Assembly (NCBI GenBank): GCA_944390115.1
Contig: CALXOW010000012.1
Coordinates: 1-62,895, forward strand
Source of the DNA: an uncultured Anaerobiospirillum sp.
GTDB lineage: Bacteria; Pseudomonadota; Gammaproteobacteria; Enterobacterales; Succinivibrionaceae
Length of the DNA stretch: 62,895 bases
Direction: 5' to 3'
The position numbers and the translations under genes were made by a program. Shown here piece after piece: positions 21,615-30,373 of this stretch. How positions within the stretch are numbered: the first letter of the stretch is position 1; every line of letters begins with the position of its first letter. A model generated the notes under the pieces. The model saw only the letters and a program-made list of their open reading frames with translations, made no database searches and had not been told where the DNA came from.

Positions 21615-22868
21615 CTAAGGCACGACCTTACCGCTCTCTAAGTTGAAAACCTTGCATTGAGACGTGTCACTAGGGAAGAGCAGCTCTTGCTGGATATTGC
21701 TGATAAAAACTTGGTGCTGACACGACACCAGCGTGTCAAGCAAGATGCGTTGCGCCCGATCATCGAGCTCAGAATTGAGATCGTCGATGAGGTAGATGCA
21801 AGTACGGTTGGTCAATTGCCTCAGCAACATGCCCTGCGCCAAACGCATCGCATACACCAGCATCTTGAGTTGCCCGCGCGACAAGGTAGCTCCTGCTGAA
21901 ATGTTGTTGTTTTTGATCTTCAAATCAGCCCTATGACAACCGTATAAAGTATAGCCTAATCCCCGATCTTTTTCAAGGTTTTGCGCCAGCAAAACCCGCA
22001 GATCTTGGCCTTTTTCCCAGCCTTGGTTGAGCTCAAACTTAAGATGGAAGTCGGGTAAAAATTGCCCCACAATATCCTGCAAGATCACCTGGAGCTGCTC
22101 TAAATACGCTTGACGTTTTTGGGTAATTTGCTCGGACAGGCGCGCCAGCGCCTCATCCCAGACTCCCATCTCATCAAAACCAAAGTTTGGCTGATCACAA
22201 CCATGCTTATCACAGCCGAAGTTCTGCTGCTCAAAACCTAAGTTCGACGCTAAGGCCGCATTAAGAGTCAGGCTCACCTCACCTTGCAGACCTGCAATGC
22301 CCTCAGTAAGCTGAGGGGTAAAGTCCGAAAAGGGCGATTGATAGCGCCTTTTAGGGCCGTCGCGGCGCAGCAGGGTATTGCGCTGCTTTAAGGTCTTACG
22401 GTATTGCAGCCACAGCTGCTTGAACTCAGGATCGGTGTAGTACACCCCCCAATCAATAAAGGCACGGCGCACCTCGGCCGACTTAGTGATGAGCTCGACC
22501 CCCTGCGGATGGATGATTTGCACGTAGATGTGGTCAATCAAATCAACCATGCGCGTAATCGGGTCAGAGTTGATCTTGATGACCGGTTCACCATTGCGCG
22601 GCCGCAATAGACCAATCGTCGTGTCGAGCTCGGCGTTATCGGCTTGCACCTGGGCAAAGAGGGTAAATTGGGGCTGGCCTTGGCGAATCAAATACTGATA
22701 GCTGCTGGTGCGAAATGAGCGTGCTAACGACAGATAGTGGATCGCCTCAATGATCGAGGTCTTACCACTGCCGTTGGGTCCGCAAATGAAGTTAAAGCCC
22801 GAGCAGGGAGTGAGCTCGACATACTCCAGATTGCGAAAGTCGTTGATGAGCAGGCGCTTGATGTACAT
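21615..22868 (-). CDS. recF: DNA replication and repair protein RecF
   Basis: RecF is an SMC-like ATPase that helps load RecA at gaps. Walker A is GPNGSGKTS near residue 30, the signature region is GATLSRGQLKMLVYAMRLAQG and the Walker B-like stretch is YLIDDLNSELD. At 417 residues it is about 60 longer than E. coli RecF (357). Part of the surplus is a segment near residues 208-230 with repeated NFG and Cys-Asp motifs (NFGCDKHGCDQPNFGF), absent from the homologues I know. The start lacks a clear ribosome site, and a hairpin lies between dnaN and recF, so expression may be low and coupled to dnaN. Confidence 0.95.
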   Translation of the reverse strand: MYIKRLLINDFRNLEYVELTPCSGFNFICGPNGSGKTSIIEAIHYLSLARSFRTSSYQYLIRQGQPQFTLFAQVQADNAELDTTIGLLRPRNGEPVIKINSDPITRMVDLIDHIYVQIIHPQGVELITKSAEVRRAFIDWGVYYTDPEFKQLWLQYRKTLKQRNTLLRRDGPKRRYQSPFSDFTPQLTEGIAGLQGEVSLTLNAALASNLGFEQQNFGCDKHGCDQPNFGFDEMGVWDEALARLSEQITQKRQAYLEQLQVILQDIVGQFLPDFHLKFELNQGWEKGQDLRVLLAQNLEKDRGLGYTLYGCHRADLKIKNNNISAGATLSRGQLKMLVYAMRLAQGMLLRQLTNRTCIYLIDDLNSELDDRAQRILLDTLVSCQHQVFISNIQQELLFPSDTSQCKVFNLESGKVVP

Positions 22869-22898
22869 CGCAGGCGATTAGGTCCCAGAAAACGACAA

Positions 22899-22921
22899 AG
22901 CTCCTACCTAAGGCAGGAGCT
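22899..22921 (-). terminator. Hairpin between dnaN and recF (weak terminator or attenuator)
   Basis: AGCTCCT pairs with AGGAGCT with two further pairs inside, and on minus is followed by TTTGTCGTTTT. The interrupted T-run suggests partial termination, reducing recF relative to dnaN. Confidence 0.5.
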
Positions 22922-22944
22922 CTGCACAAAACAGCTATGGCCAA

Positions 22945-24105
22945 TTAGACCATGATGTGGCTTACGACATAACGGATACGTACGCCCATCTCATTGACTT
23001 CATCCTTAGGACGAATCTGAGTGTTGCTGTACGGAGGCGAGAAGCCAAAGACCACCTCATCGGTGTCCGTGGCATTTAAGATCTCACGCACGTAGTCATA
23101 ATTGAGGTTGGACTCGCGATGGCCGGTCTCATCTGGGTAGTCGATGTTGATGATGGCCTTAGCGGTCTCGTGCTCGCTGTTTTGCGTGTTTAAGGTTAAC
23201 AGGTTGTGGGTGAAGGTGAAGTTAACCAGATTGAGGCGCTTGTTCGAGAACAAAGCCACACGCTTCACATTGCGCTTTAACTCCTCAAGCGGAATATGCA
23301 GCTCAGGAGCACAATTTGCAGGGATCACACCACGAACGTTAGGATACTTGCACTTGAGCAAGCGATTAACGATGGTGTAGCAGTTAATCTGAGTGTAAAC
23401 AAAGTTCTCAGTGACTGCGAGCTTAATGAGCGCATCCTGATTGCTCGAGAGCAACTTTTGCAGCTCAGTGACGCCGCGCAGGGTCATTAAGAACTTAACC
23501 TTACCGGCCGGTGGATTTTGGAGCTCAGTTTGAATCGCAGCCATGCGGTGACCGTCGAGCGCGAAGATCGAAAGCTCACTATCTTCGATCTCAAAACGGA
23601 CGCCCTTCAAGTAGTCGCGGTAGTTGTCGCGCGAGACACAGAAGATCGACTTGTCGAGCATATAGCGCAGCTTGTTCTCTTCAATCTCGACCAAGCTTGG
23701 CTCCGGCTCCTCATCTAAGGCAAAGAGCGGGAAGGAATTGTCCTCAGGGACAGCGCGCACACGCATCGAGTAATCGTTTTGCGCCGAGCTGATCTGCAAG
23801 AGATCGTCGTTAGGCTTGAGCTCTACGGCGACGTCATCTTCGTTACCCAGCACGCGGAAAAATTCACTGGCACGATCAGCCATCATCAAGAACGAGCCTT
23901 CCGACTCGCAAGCACCCTCAGGTAAAGGGATTACGGCCTTAAGCTGAACCGTGCCATCCGTACCGGTCATGGTGATGCCGTCTTTCTTGACATCAAGCAT
24001 GAGGTATTGAGCCAGATCATCCGGGTTCGAGGTATTGCTGGCGCAAATCGAGGCCACACGCGTGATTGGATCAATGATGGTTTGAACAGGAACAGTGAAT
24101 TTCAT
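22945..24105 (-). CDS. dnaN: DNA polymerase III beta sliding clamp
   Basis: DnaN is the ring-shaped processivity clamp of the replicase. The 386-residue product shows the three-domain clamp pattern, with LMLDVKKDGITMTGTDG near the start, VRFEIEDSELSIFALDGHRMA in domain two and SEHETAKAIINIDY in domain three. It is about 20 residues longer than the E. coli clamp and ends unusually, in RYVVSHIMV, instead of the typical MPMRL. The ribosome site is AAAGGAAA. Its own promoter and an inverted repeat lie in the dnaA-dnaN gap. Confidence 0.95.
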   Translation of the reverse strand: MKFTVPVQTIIDPITRVASICASNTSNPDDLAQYLMLDVKKDGITMTGTDGTVQLKAVIPLPEGACESEGSFLMMADRASEFFRVLGNEDDVAVELKPNDDLLQISSAQNDYSMRVRAVPEDNSFPLFALDEEPEPSLVEIEENKLRYMLDKSIFCVSRDNYRDYLKGVRFEIEDSELSIFALDGHRMAAIQTELQNPPAGKVKFLMTLRGVTELQKLLSSNQDALIKLAVTENFVYTQINCYTIVNRLLKCKYPNVRGVIPANCAPELHIPLEELKRNVKRVALFSNKRLNLVNFTFTHNLLTLNTQNSEHETAKAIINIDYPDETGHRESNLNYDYVREILNATDTDEVVFGFSPPYSNTQIRPKDEVNEMGVRIRYVVSHIMV

Positions 24106-24127
24106 CAGACGAAATTTCCTTTACTGT

Positions 24128-24167
24128 GGTCTCAGACCAATCTGAGACCAAACGTCCCCACATTATA
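24128..24167 (-). promoter_or_regulatory. dnaN promoter with 9-bp inverted repeat in its leader
   Basis: A minus-strand TATAAT corresponds to 24162-24167. Just downstream of the probable transcription start, GGTCTCAGA at 24128-24136 and TCTGAGACC at 24141-24149 form a perfect inverted repeat around CCAA. It could be an operator or a leader hairpin just ahead of the dnaN ribosome site. Confidence 0.55.
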
Positions 24168-24257
24168 CAACCGGCCTCTTTCAGGCCCGCAAAACCACGT
24201 ATTAATGGGGAAAAAATCCGGTAACAGCCAAGCACGTGAGCTTAGCTTCAGGTCACT

Positions 24258-27200
24258 TTAAGGTTTGCGCGTCAGCTCGGCTAAAGCCTTAATGATATGG
24301 TCGTACTTTTCCTTCAAGGAGCTGTCATGCTGGAGGCGATCACGGGTGCGGACAATAGCCTCATGCACCGAGGTGTGATCCTTCTTGAAAGCACGGCCCA
24401 AATCATTGAGCGAATTATTAGCAATGACATCGCGGGCGATAGTCATAGCCAAGGAGCGTGCCTGCGAAATCGCCTTCTTCTTACAGCTCGAGAGCAAGTC
24501 CTTGACCGAGACGCCAAATTCCTTAGCGACCGTAGACTGAATCTCGCTTATCGTCAGCACATGACCTGAACCACTGCTGATAAAGCCTGAGAGCGTGCGC
24601 ACGGCATCGTCGTAGCTCAGCGAACCATTGCTGTTTAAGAAGGAGTGCAGCGTCTTGAGCGCGCCCTCGATCTCTCGCACATTTGGGTTCATATTGATCG
24701 AGATGTAATCGACGATGTCCTCAGACATAGTGATCCCCATCTCTTGGCACTTGGCATTGACGATGTCGCGGCGATTAGACCAATTCGGCTTCATCAATGG
24801 CATGCACAGACCCGAGCCCATGCGCGATAAGAGGCTAGCATCAAAGCCCTTTTCCTTAAGTTCGCGCGGCATCGTGTTAGCAGCGACAATGAGCTGCGTG
24901 CCGGGACGATCTAAGAAGGCCGAGATCACCTCAAAGAAGACCTGACGGCTCTTCACACCCTTAGCCAAGGCTTGGATGTCGTCGAAAATCAGGACGTCAT
25001 ACTGCAAGAAGGCTTGCTGGAAGTAAATCTGGCTATCGGCAAAGCGATTCTTACCGCTCTCGGAGATCGAGGACACGTAGTTCTGCAAGAACTCCTCAGC
25101 GCGGATAAAGGCCACCTTGTAATCTGGGTGATAGTAGGCAATCGCATTGGCAATAGCGTGCAGGATATGGGTCTTACCCACGCCCGAGTCGCCATAGACC
25201 AAGAACGGATTGACCTGTGAAACACCGACGTACTTAGCCAAGAGCGAAGCCGCGTTCAAAATCTCGAAATTGCGCGTGTCAGAGACGTAGGTGCTAAAGG
25301 TCTTAACCGGATTGATCTCGACCGTCGGCACCGCGAGCGTTAACTCTGGCTGCTCTGGCGTCACGCCTGCCATCGGTCCCAGCTGAGAGCCTGGATAGGA
25401 CCCCGGCAGTGGACCGCGCGGATCGATGCACGGCGCAGCAAAGCTCATCACGGGCTCCACGCCAGGGATCGCACCAGCAAGTAGACCTGGGGCGGTACCA
25501 TCAAAGCGCTCTAAGAGCTCAGGCTCACCCTTACGCTTATGCGACAGGGCGCGATTTTTGGCAAGCTCTGCTTGGCGGGCCTTATAGGCGGCACGCTGGG
25601 CCGAGACGATCTTAAACTGCTCAGCTAAAACCTGGTTTAACTTCTTGCTCGACTCAATTTGCTCGGGAGTGAGCTTGAAGTTATCTAAGTTGAGCTGATG
25701 GCGCGAGCCGTCATCAGGCAACAGGGCTTGAGCCATCAAGCTTTCTGAGCCTTCGACTTGACGCAATAAATCTGGGGCGGGCAGGACCGCTGGCTCATCT
25801 GGATTGAGCGTAGTGGTCTGCACCTTCTCTTGGTTTAAGAGGGCGTTAGGCTGCGGCAGCGAGGAGCAATTGCGCTTACGCTTAGCGGCAGCGGCATAGA
25901 CGCTTGCCATTGGGCCCGTCACCACCTGTGGTAGGGCGGCAATACTGGCGTTGCGCGCGGCTTGCTCGCGTTGCGCCTTAGCATTTAACGCTTCAGTCAC
26001 CAGGTCGGAGGCATGCACCGGCTTTAAGATCTCATCGGCGAGCTCTTCGCAGCGCGTAATGGCGCGCACCGACGGCGGCACTTCCTGCTCTAAGGCAGGC
26101 GCAGTAATCTGAGCCGACGCTGTAGCAGGCACAGCAACCGGGGCTGGCGTAGCAGCAGGCGTAGCAGGAATAGCGTGAGCGACTGGAGCCGCCCCAGCTA
26201 CGGGCTGGGCTGGAGCAACCAAATTCTGGGCTGGAGCTGCCACTAACTCGACTTCAGGCTCGACAAAATGCGGCGCAGCCTCGGGACCTGCCGACGGAGC
26301 AAGCTCCGCGCGCGCAGGCAACGGCACACGACGGCGCTCCGAGTAAGACGGAGTCCGCTCATAATCGTAGCTATCGTCGTAACTGGTCAGCTCTGGGCGC
26401 GGCATCAGCGGCATATTGTGGATCGCCGCCGCCATCGCTTCAGTATTCTGCGTGGACTTAGCGGCCGCACCGATATATGGGCCATCCTCAGGCGCTACCG
26501 TCAGGCTATTTGCAGGCAGATCTACCCCTAAGCTGTCCTCAAGACGCAGATCAGGGCCGGTCTCGTTATCCGAGGCCAATGGGGCCATGACCGGAGCGCT
26601 AAGACGCTCAGGAGAAGAAGGCAAGAAGGCTTCATCGTTAGCCACTGGCGGTACCTGCTGGTGCTCCATCTGAGGCGCGAGATGAGCCTGGACCCAATCG
26701 TCTGCAATCAGGCAGAACTCACGGGCCGCTGGATCATAGAGCGGATTTGGAGCCGGATGGGCCAGCTGTGATACATCAGGGTACACCTCACGCAGATCAG
26801 GCTGAGCGGCCTCAGCCTCGGCGATGAGGGCTGCTAAATCGCTGTTGGCAGCAAATTCGGTGTTGTTAAGGCACTGGCGATCATAAGTCTGCGAAGAGAC
26901 CGCACCATCCTGCGCTGGCTCGAAGAGATCGTTGCCGGAGGCACAGTTGCTCGGTTGGGAATCTGTAACCCATGACGAAGTGTGTAATTCCCGATGGTTT
27001 GTGTCATGTTCCTCGTAAGAGGAGTTAGCAGGCAACCTAAGCGATGCTAAATCGCCAGTTTTTACAACATCAGTTACAGCTTCACCGCCACGGCTTGAAA
27101 AATCCTGAGCGATCAAGTCCGCAGCAGCTGACTGCATCTGAATAGGGTTAGCGCCGACTGCTGGTGCAGCAGCCGCGTTAAATTCTGGGGCCGAATAATT

Positions 27201-27806
27201 TGGGGTGTGACCAAACGCGCCCACACCAGAGACCTTGGTGGAGCCTTGTGGGCCAGCAGCGTAAGCTGCACTCGCAGCAGTGCCATAAACTGCAGCGCCG
27301 TAAGCTGGAGCATGCGCAGCAGCGCCCTGCGAGGCGTGTGCCGACGCGGCCATACCTGACATACCCTGAGGGAAGGTGCCAAAACCCGCATTGATCGGGT
27401 TCAAGCCCTCGGCTGGACCTGCGGTGATCAGACAATCCACCTTAGGGAAAGCCGATGGGCCCGCTTGCATCCCCTCGAGGCTAATAGCGGCCAAAAATTC
27501 TGGGCGTGGCAGCTGACCTGACGCGTGCAGCTGAGCCAATTCCTTGGCCGAAACTACCTCCAAGGAATAGCCTAAGCTTGGGATGTCCAGCAGCGACTTT
27601 GCCTCGTTGAAGCAACGCCAGCTGTAAGGAGCAAAGCTCCTCAAGGCGTACTCCGAGGAGCAGACGAGGCGCACCTTGTCTAAGGCAGGGTCAAAGATAA
27701 AGCCCACTTCGTAGAAGAAGAGCTTTATGACCTTCGCCTCAAGCGTCTCTGCTGTCGACGCGGCAACCCTTAAGATTACCTCACGCCAAATTTGCCAAGA
27801 GTTCAT
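24258..27806 (-). CDS. dnaA: Chromosomal replication initiator DnaA with a giant domain II linker
   Basis: DnaA binds oriC and melts it in its ATP form. Domain I (residues about 1-90, MNSWQIWREVILRV) is divergent. The AAA+ domain III begins near residue 835 (KTFSTYV) with Walker A YGDSGVGKTH and Walker B LIFDDIQAL. Domain IV has the DNA-binding signature RAFKKDHTSVHEAI. The frame is uninterrupted for 1182 codons, against about 467 in E. coli, because domain II spans some 735 residues rich in Ala, Pro, Gln and acidic residues. The linker has no recognisable fold. Codon use in the linker looks like that of neighbouring genes and there is no in-frame stop, so this looks like a real expanded protein. 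The ribosome site upstream is weak. A shorter internal start cannot be excluded, but would lose domain I. Confidence 0.93.
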   Translation of the reverse strand: MNSWQIWREVILRVAASTAETLEAKVIKLFFYEVGFIFDPALDKVRLVCSSEYALRSFAPYSWRCFNEAKSLLDIPSLGYSLEVVSAKELAQLHASGQLPRPEFLAAISLEGMQAGPSAFPKVDCLITAGPAEGLNPINAGFGTFPQGMSGMAASAHASQGAAAHAPAYGAAVYGTAASAAYAAGPQGSTKVSGVGAFGHTPNYSAPEFNAAAAPAVGANPIQMQSAAADLIAQDFSSRGGEAVTDVVKTGDLASLRLPANSSYEEHDTNHRELHTSSWVTDSQPSNCASGNDLFEPAQDGAVSSQTYDRQCLNNTEFAANSDLAALIAEAEAAQPDLREVYPDVSQLAHPAPNPLYDPAAREFCLIADDWVQAHLAPQMEHQQVPPVANDEAFLPSSPERLSAPVMAPLASDNETGPDLRLEDSLGVDLPANSLTVAPEDGPYIGAAAKSTQNTEAMAAAIHNMPLMPRPELTSYDDSYDYERTPSYSERRRVPLPARAELAPSAGPEAAPHFVEPEVELVAAPAQNLVAPAQPVAGAAPVAHAIPATPAATPAPVAVPATASAQITAPALEQEVPPSVRAITRCEELADEILKPVHASDLVTEALNAKAQREQAARNASIAALPQVVTGPMASVYAAAAKRKRNCSSLPQPNALLNQEKVQTTTLNPDEPAVLPAPDLLRQVEGSESLMAQALLPDDGSRHQLNLDNFKLTPEQIESSKKLNQVLAEQFKIVSAQRAAYKARQAELAKNRALSHKRKGEPELLERFDGTAPGLLAGAIPGVEPVMSFAAPCIDPRGPLPGSYPGSQLGPMAGVTPEQPELTLAVPTVEINPVKTFSTYVSDTRNFEILNAASLLAKYVGVSQVNPFLVYGDSGVGKTHILHAIANAIAYYHPDYKVAFIRAEEFLQNYVSSISESGKNRFADSQIYFQQAFLQYDVLIFDDIQALAKGVKSRQVFFEVISAFLDRPGTQLIVAANTMPRELKEKGFDASLLSRMGSGLCMPLMKPNWSNRRDIVNAKCQEMGITMSEDIVDYISINMNPNVREIEGALKTLHSFLNSNGSLSYDDAVRTLSGFISSGSGHVLTISEIQSTVAKEFGVSVKDLLSSCKKKAISQARSLAMTIARDVIANNSLNDLGRAFKKDHTSVHEAIVRTRDRLQHDSSLKEKYDHIIKALAELTRKP

Positions 27807-28189
27807 AAAACGAACATACCCTCAGCGACGTATCACCCCCGCCACCATCTTCAAAAGCGAGCTGACGCTAAGTCATAACGCTTTTGGAGATGAAGCGTGT
27901 ATCGGGAATCTTTACGCGCTCTAAGAGCAGCCCACGTGTCACCTGAGGTCACACGATGAAGCCTATGACTGACCTAGGATCAAATAGTGACTTGCACCGC
28001 GACTAAGCGGCACAGTTAAGCAACCATTCAACCGTTGATTACGACTACGCTCAGGTGGAGTCGTGCACCCATTTACTCAAGCACTAGGGAATACGCCTGA
28101 AACTCTCTGACTCAGATGCCAAGTAACCTTGAGCGCCTTAGGCAGCAATCACGCGCAAACTAGCTCCTTCAACTAACAACACCAAAAAG
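27807..28189. other. dnaA upstream region
   Basis: This 380-base stretch precedes dnaA on minus and joins it to the GATC-rich origin. It must contain the dnaA promoter, but I see no clean -10/-35 pair and no consensus DnaA box here. Confidence 0.35.
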
Positions 28190-29530
28190 TTAAGTTCTCA
28201 CGATCCAGATCCAGATCGATCTCGATCTAGATCGCGGCACGATCGCAAAAAGTGATCGTGTGACCCTTAAATATGATCTTAAGCGATCAGATACGATCGG
28301 ATCCATACTGATCTAATGCGATCACAAAGCCGATCTCGATCAGCTTTATGCGCCAAGCATGCTCCTATCTCATTTCCCGCGCTCCGCGAGCAGCGCGCCA
28401 AGAAATTGATCCAAGAACAGTCTCAAGATCCTTTCCCGATTGTGTCACTTAACCCAGAACAACGTAGGTAACTCAAGTAAACTTCCTGTCAGCTCAACCT
28501 TAGGTGTCACCGCCACCAAAAGAAGCGATGGATTAAGCCTTATGGAGACACAAGCGCACCTTGGTCATGATGTTGGACCCGCTGCTGCGGACCAGTACCA
28601 CCAAAAACACTCGATTGTTTGTTGTTTGATTGGGTCAGGAACTGCCTTACGATCTAAGATCAATAAGTCAGTCGGTTATTGACACGGGTTTTACTAAAAC
28701 TTGCCACAAAACCGATGGGACAAGCACTCCGAAAACCACCGGAAATTGTGCATATGATACGGGGTTCCGGGTCTAAGATCAAGTGATCAAAGCGCGATCA
28801 AATGGGATTTGCATGCGTTTTGTGGGCTTTCTAGCTACCAGTTGGAGCACGTCTCAAAAGGTCTAATTTGATCGGATTGATGATCAAAATTATCACGAAC
28901 GCCCATTCCTGTCGGGCTCGTGACCACCCCCGCACGCCCAATCGTCACGCCTAGCTCAACATTTTGAGCACACCAAAAGCCTACAAAAAATTTTTTCGTG
29001 TATATCTAGATCTCAATTTGCCCTTAGCACCGATCGCACTTAGATCAGATCTAAGATCACCGATCAGGCTAGATCGGATCTAAGCAAGATCGAGATCACC
29101 ACCTAAAGTGCCCTAAAAATCAGGGCTCCCACGATGATCTGACTTTAGATCCAAGAGCGATCTGAGTAGCAGGAAGATAGACATCGTATAGACAACAGAT
29201 AGACGGTTGGTAGACATTCGATAGATGATCTGCCGCTCGCTCAATTCAGCGATCTGGGAAAAGATCCAAGCGGCGATCACCCTCTGCCCTCGATCTCGTT
29301 AAAACCGCGATTTTATGCGCCTTCTCCATCGTGATCTTAAGATCGATCACCCAGCGCTCACATGCTCGATCTACGGCGAGATCACACCGCGATCTAATAC
29401 TTGATCTCAGGTGCACCACCACGCGATCTCGGAGCAGATCACCACCACACGCAAGATCAGCCTACTTCGTGATCACAGGGCAGATCGCCGCCCTGCGTAC
29501 GCAGGGTCGCCATGATCACAAAGCTCACCG
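28190..29530. other. Probable replication origin oriC, saturated with GATC
   Basis: I count about 56 GATC sites in roughly 1.3 kb, where about five would be expected by chance. Up to eight occur in a single 60-base stretch (28200-28260 and 29041-29100). The region lies directly upstream of dnaA, between dnaA and rpmH, the classical oriC position. The tract ACAAAAAATTTTTT at 28984-28997 is a candidate unwinding element. AGATCT, described as an ATP-DnaA recognition hexamer in E. coli, occurs near 29007 and 29047. I find only one near-consensus 9-mer DnaA box (ATATGCACA on minus, near 28747-28756). No credible gene overlaps the region. Confidence 0.8.
29177..29226 (+). repeat. Five hexamers phased at exactly 11 bp inside oriC
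   Basis: ATAGAC at 29177, 29188 and 29199, GTAGAC at 29210 and ATAGAT at 29221 follow one another at exact 11-base steps, close to one helical turn. Such phasing is typical of multimeric binding sites or iterons. It lies within the GATC-rich origin but is itself free of GATC until its end. Confidence 0.75.
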
Positions 29531-30068
29531 AACGCTACTCCTCTGAGCGCGCTGCTAACCCGCCCTTTTGTGCCTTAACACTAAGACTTTGGGGCATAAA
29601 ACGCCGGCCCCCGCAGAGTCGCCGTAACCAGCTGCTTGCACCGCGCCTCTTAACACCGCCCAAAATCTTTAACCAAGGCACAAAAAGCTGATAAACAAGG
29701 CGTTTTAGCCCAGCAGAGCGGCCTGAAACAACAACCCAAGCCAGCCCATGCGGCTGGCCCACTCAAGTCAAGCAAAAGCGCATATTTATGCCCTTTTACC
29801 GCTAAAACATGCTTCTTTGGAAAATTGGGACTATATAGCTTTATTTGCTCAAGGACAGATTGTCCCCAAAAAATTTTTAACACGCGCAAAGCCGCATCAG
29901 ATCAGGCTTTGCGGGCAATTTGAGTGACCACAACGCCAAAAGCGTGACCGCAATCACAATATTTTCCAAGAATCGCATAAAATCGGGCTTGGCGGCCCCT
30001 TAACCCACCTCCTGAATAAGAAAAGGTCCCCGAGGCCCAAAAGCGCGCATCGTAAATTTGAAATCAGG
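29531..30068. other. Gene-free region with hairpins, right of oriC
   Basis: No supportable gene. Hairpins include CCAGCC/GGCTGG (about 29739-29756), GGAC/GTCC (near 29854) and GCAAAGCC/GGCTTTGC (about 29886-29910). Near 29679 there is AAAGCTGATAAACAAGGCG, resembling the GCTGATAAATAT hairpins in the parS cluster. Frames on minus here show no family resemblance. A small RNA ending at the terminator at 30072 is possible but unproven. Confidence 0.4.
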
Positions 30069-30071
30069 TAA

Positions 30072-30100
30072 AGCCTTTGAGTTCGCTCAAAGGCTTTTTT
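30072..30100 (+). terminator. Strong UUCG-loop terminator just upstream of the unknown operon
   Basis: AGCCTTTGAG at 30072-30081 pairs perfectly with CTCAAAGGCT at 30086-30095 around loop TTCG and is followed by six T residues. It ends only 29 bases before the first ORF of the operon, so either that operon starts from a promoter inside this short gap or the structure is a leader attenuator. Confidence 0.85.
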
Positions 30101-30128
30101 ATTACCCCAAACACCGCAGGAGCACGCC

Positions 30129-30305
30129 ATGTCACGCAAGACCCGCGAACGCCGCAAGGCCAAAGCCCAAGAGCTCAACGCTCTCAATCACTCAGAAACT
30201 CCGCACTCGGAGGCCAAGACCAAGCCGCAGCACCAGCTGCTGCGCCGCTTCTCGCCGCTGTCCTTGCGCGTCGCCTTTTGGGCCTCATTCACCGACTACG
30301 ACTAA
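30129..30305 (+). CDS. Small basic protein of unknown function (58 aa)
   Basis: An ORF of 58 codons begins MSRKTRERRKAKAQELNALN and ends FWASFTDYD. An AGGAG ribosome site is correctly placed before the ATG. The first fourteen residues are almost all basic, which suggests nucleic acid binding. The second half has a short hydrophobic patch (LSLRVAFWASF). I do not recognise a family. The stop is followed by AAAGGAG and a 15-codon ORF, then TAAGGAG and the 1176-codon gene, so the three look translationally arranged as one operon. Larger overlapping frames in the same interval lack ribosome sites and are less likely. Confidence 0.65.
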   Translation: MSRKTRERRKAKAQELNALNHSETPHSEAKTKPQHQLLRRFSPLSLRVAFWASFTDYD

Positions 30306-30316
30306 AGGAGCGCCTC

Positions 30317-30364
30317 ATGAAACCTAAACCGGTCCCGTTCCCAACCGCCACCACCGCTAAATAA
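30317..30364 (+). CDS. 15-codon ORF, possible leader peptide
   Basis: ATG at 30317 is preceded by AAAGGAG and encodes MKPKPVPFPTATTAK before a TAA stop. The TAA at 30362 runs into the TAAGGAG ribosome site of the next gene, nine bases before its ATG. Four prolines in the first nine residues (Pro-x-Pro-x-Pro) suggest a slow, EF-P-sensitive translation that could couple to the next gene. This functional idea is inference. Confidence 0.5.
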   Translation: MKPKPVPFPTATTAK

Positions 30365-30373
30365 GGAGTTCAT

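Noticed and set aside
30058-30364. ORFs of 89 and 95 codons overlapping the two small operon ORFs
   Set aside because: They run through the terminator at 30072-30100 and lack ribosome sites, whereas the frames at 30129 and 30317 have well-placed AGGAG sites.
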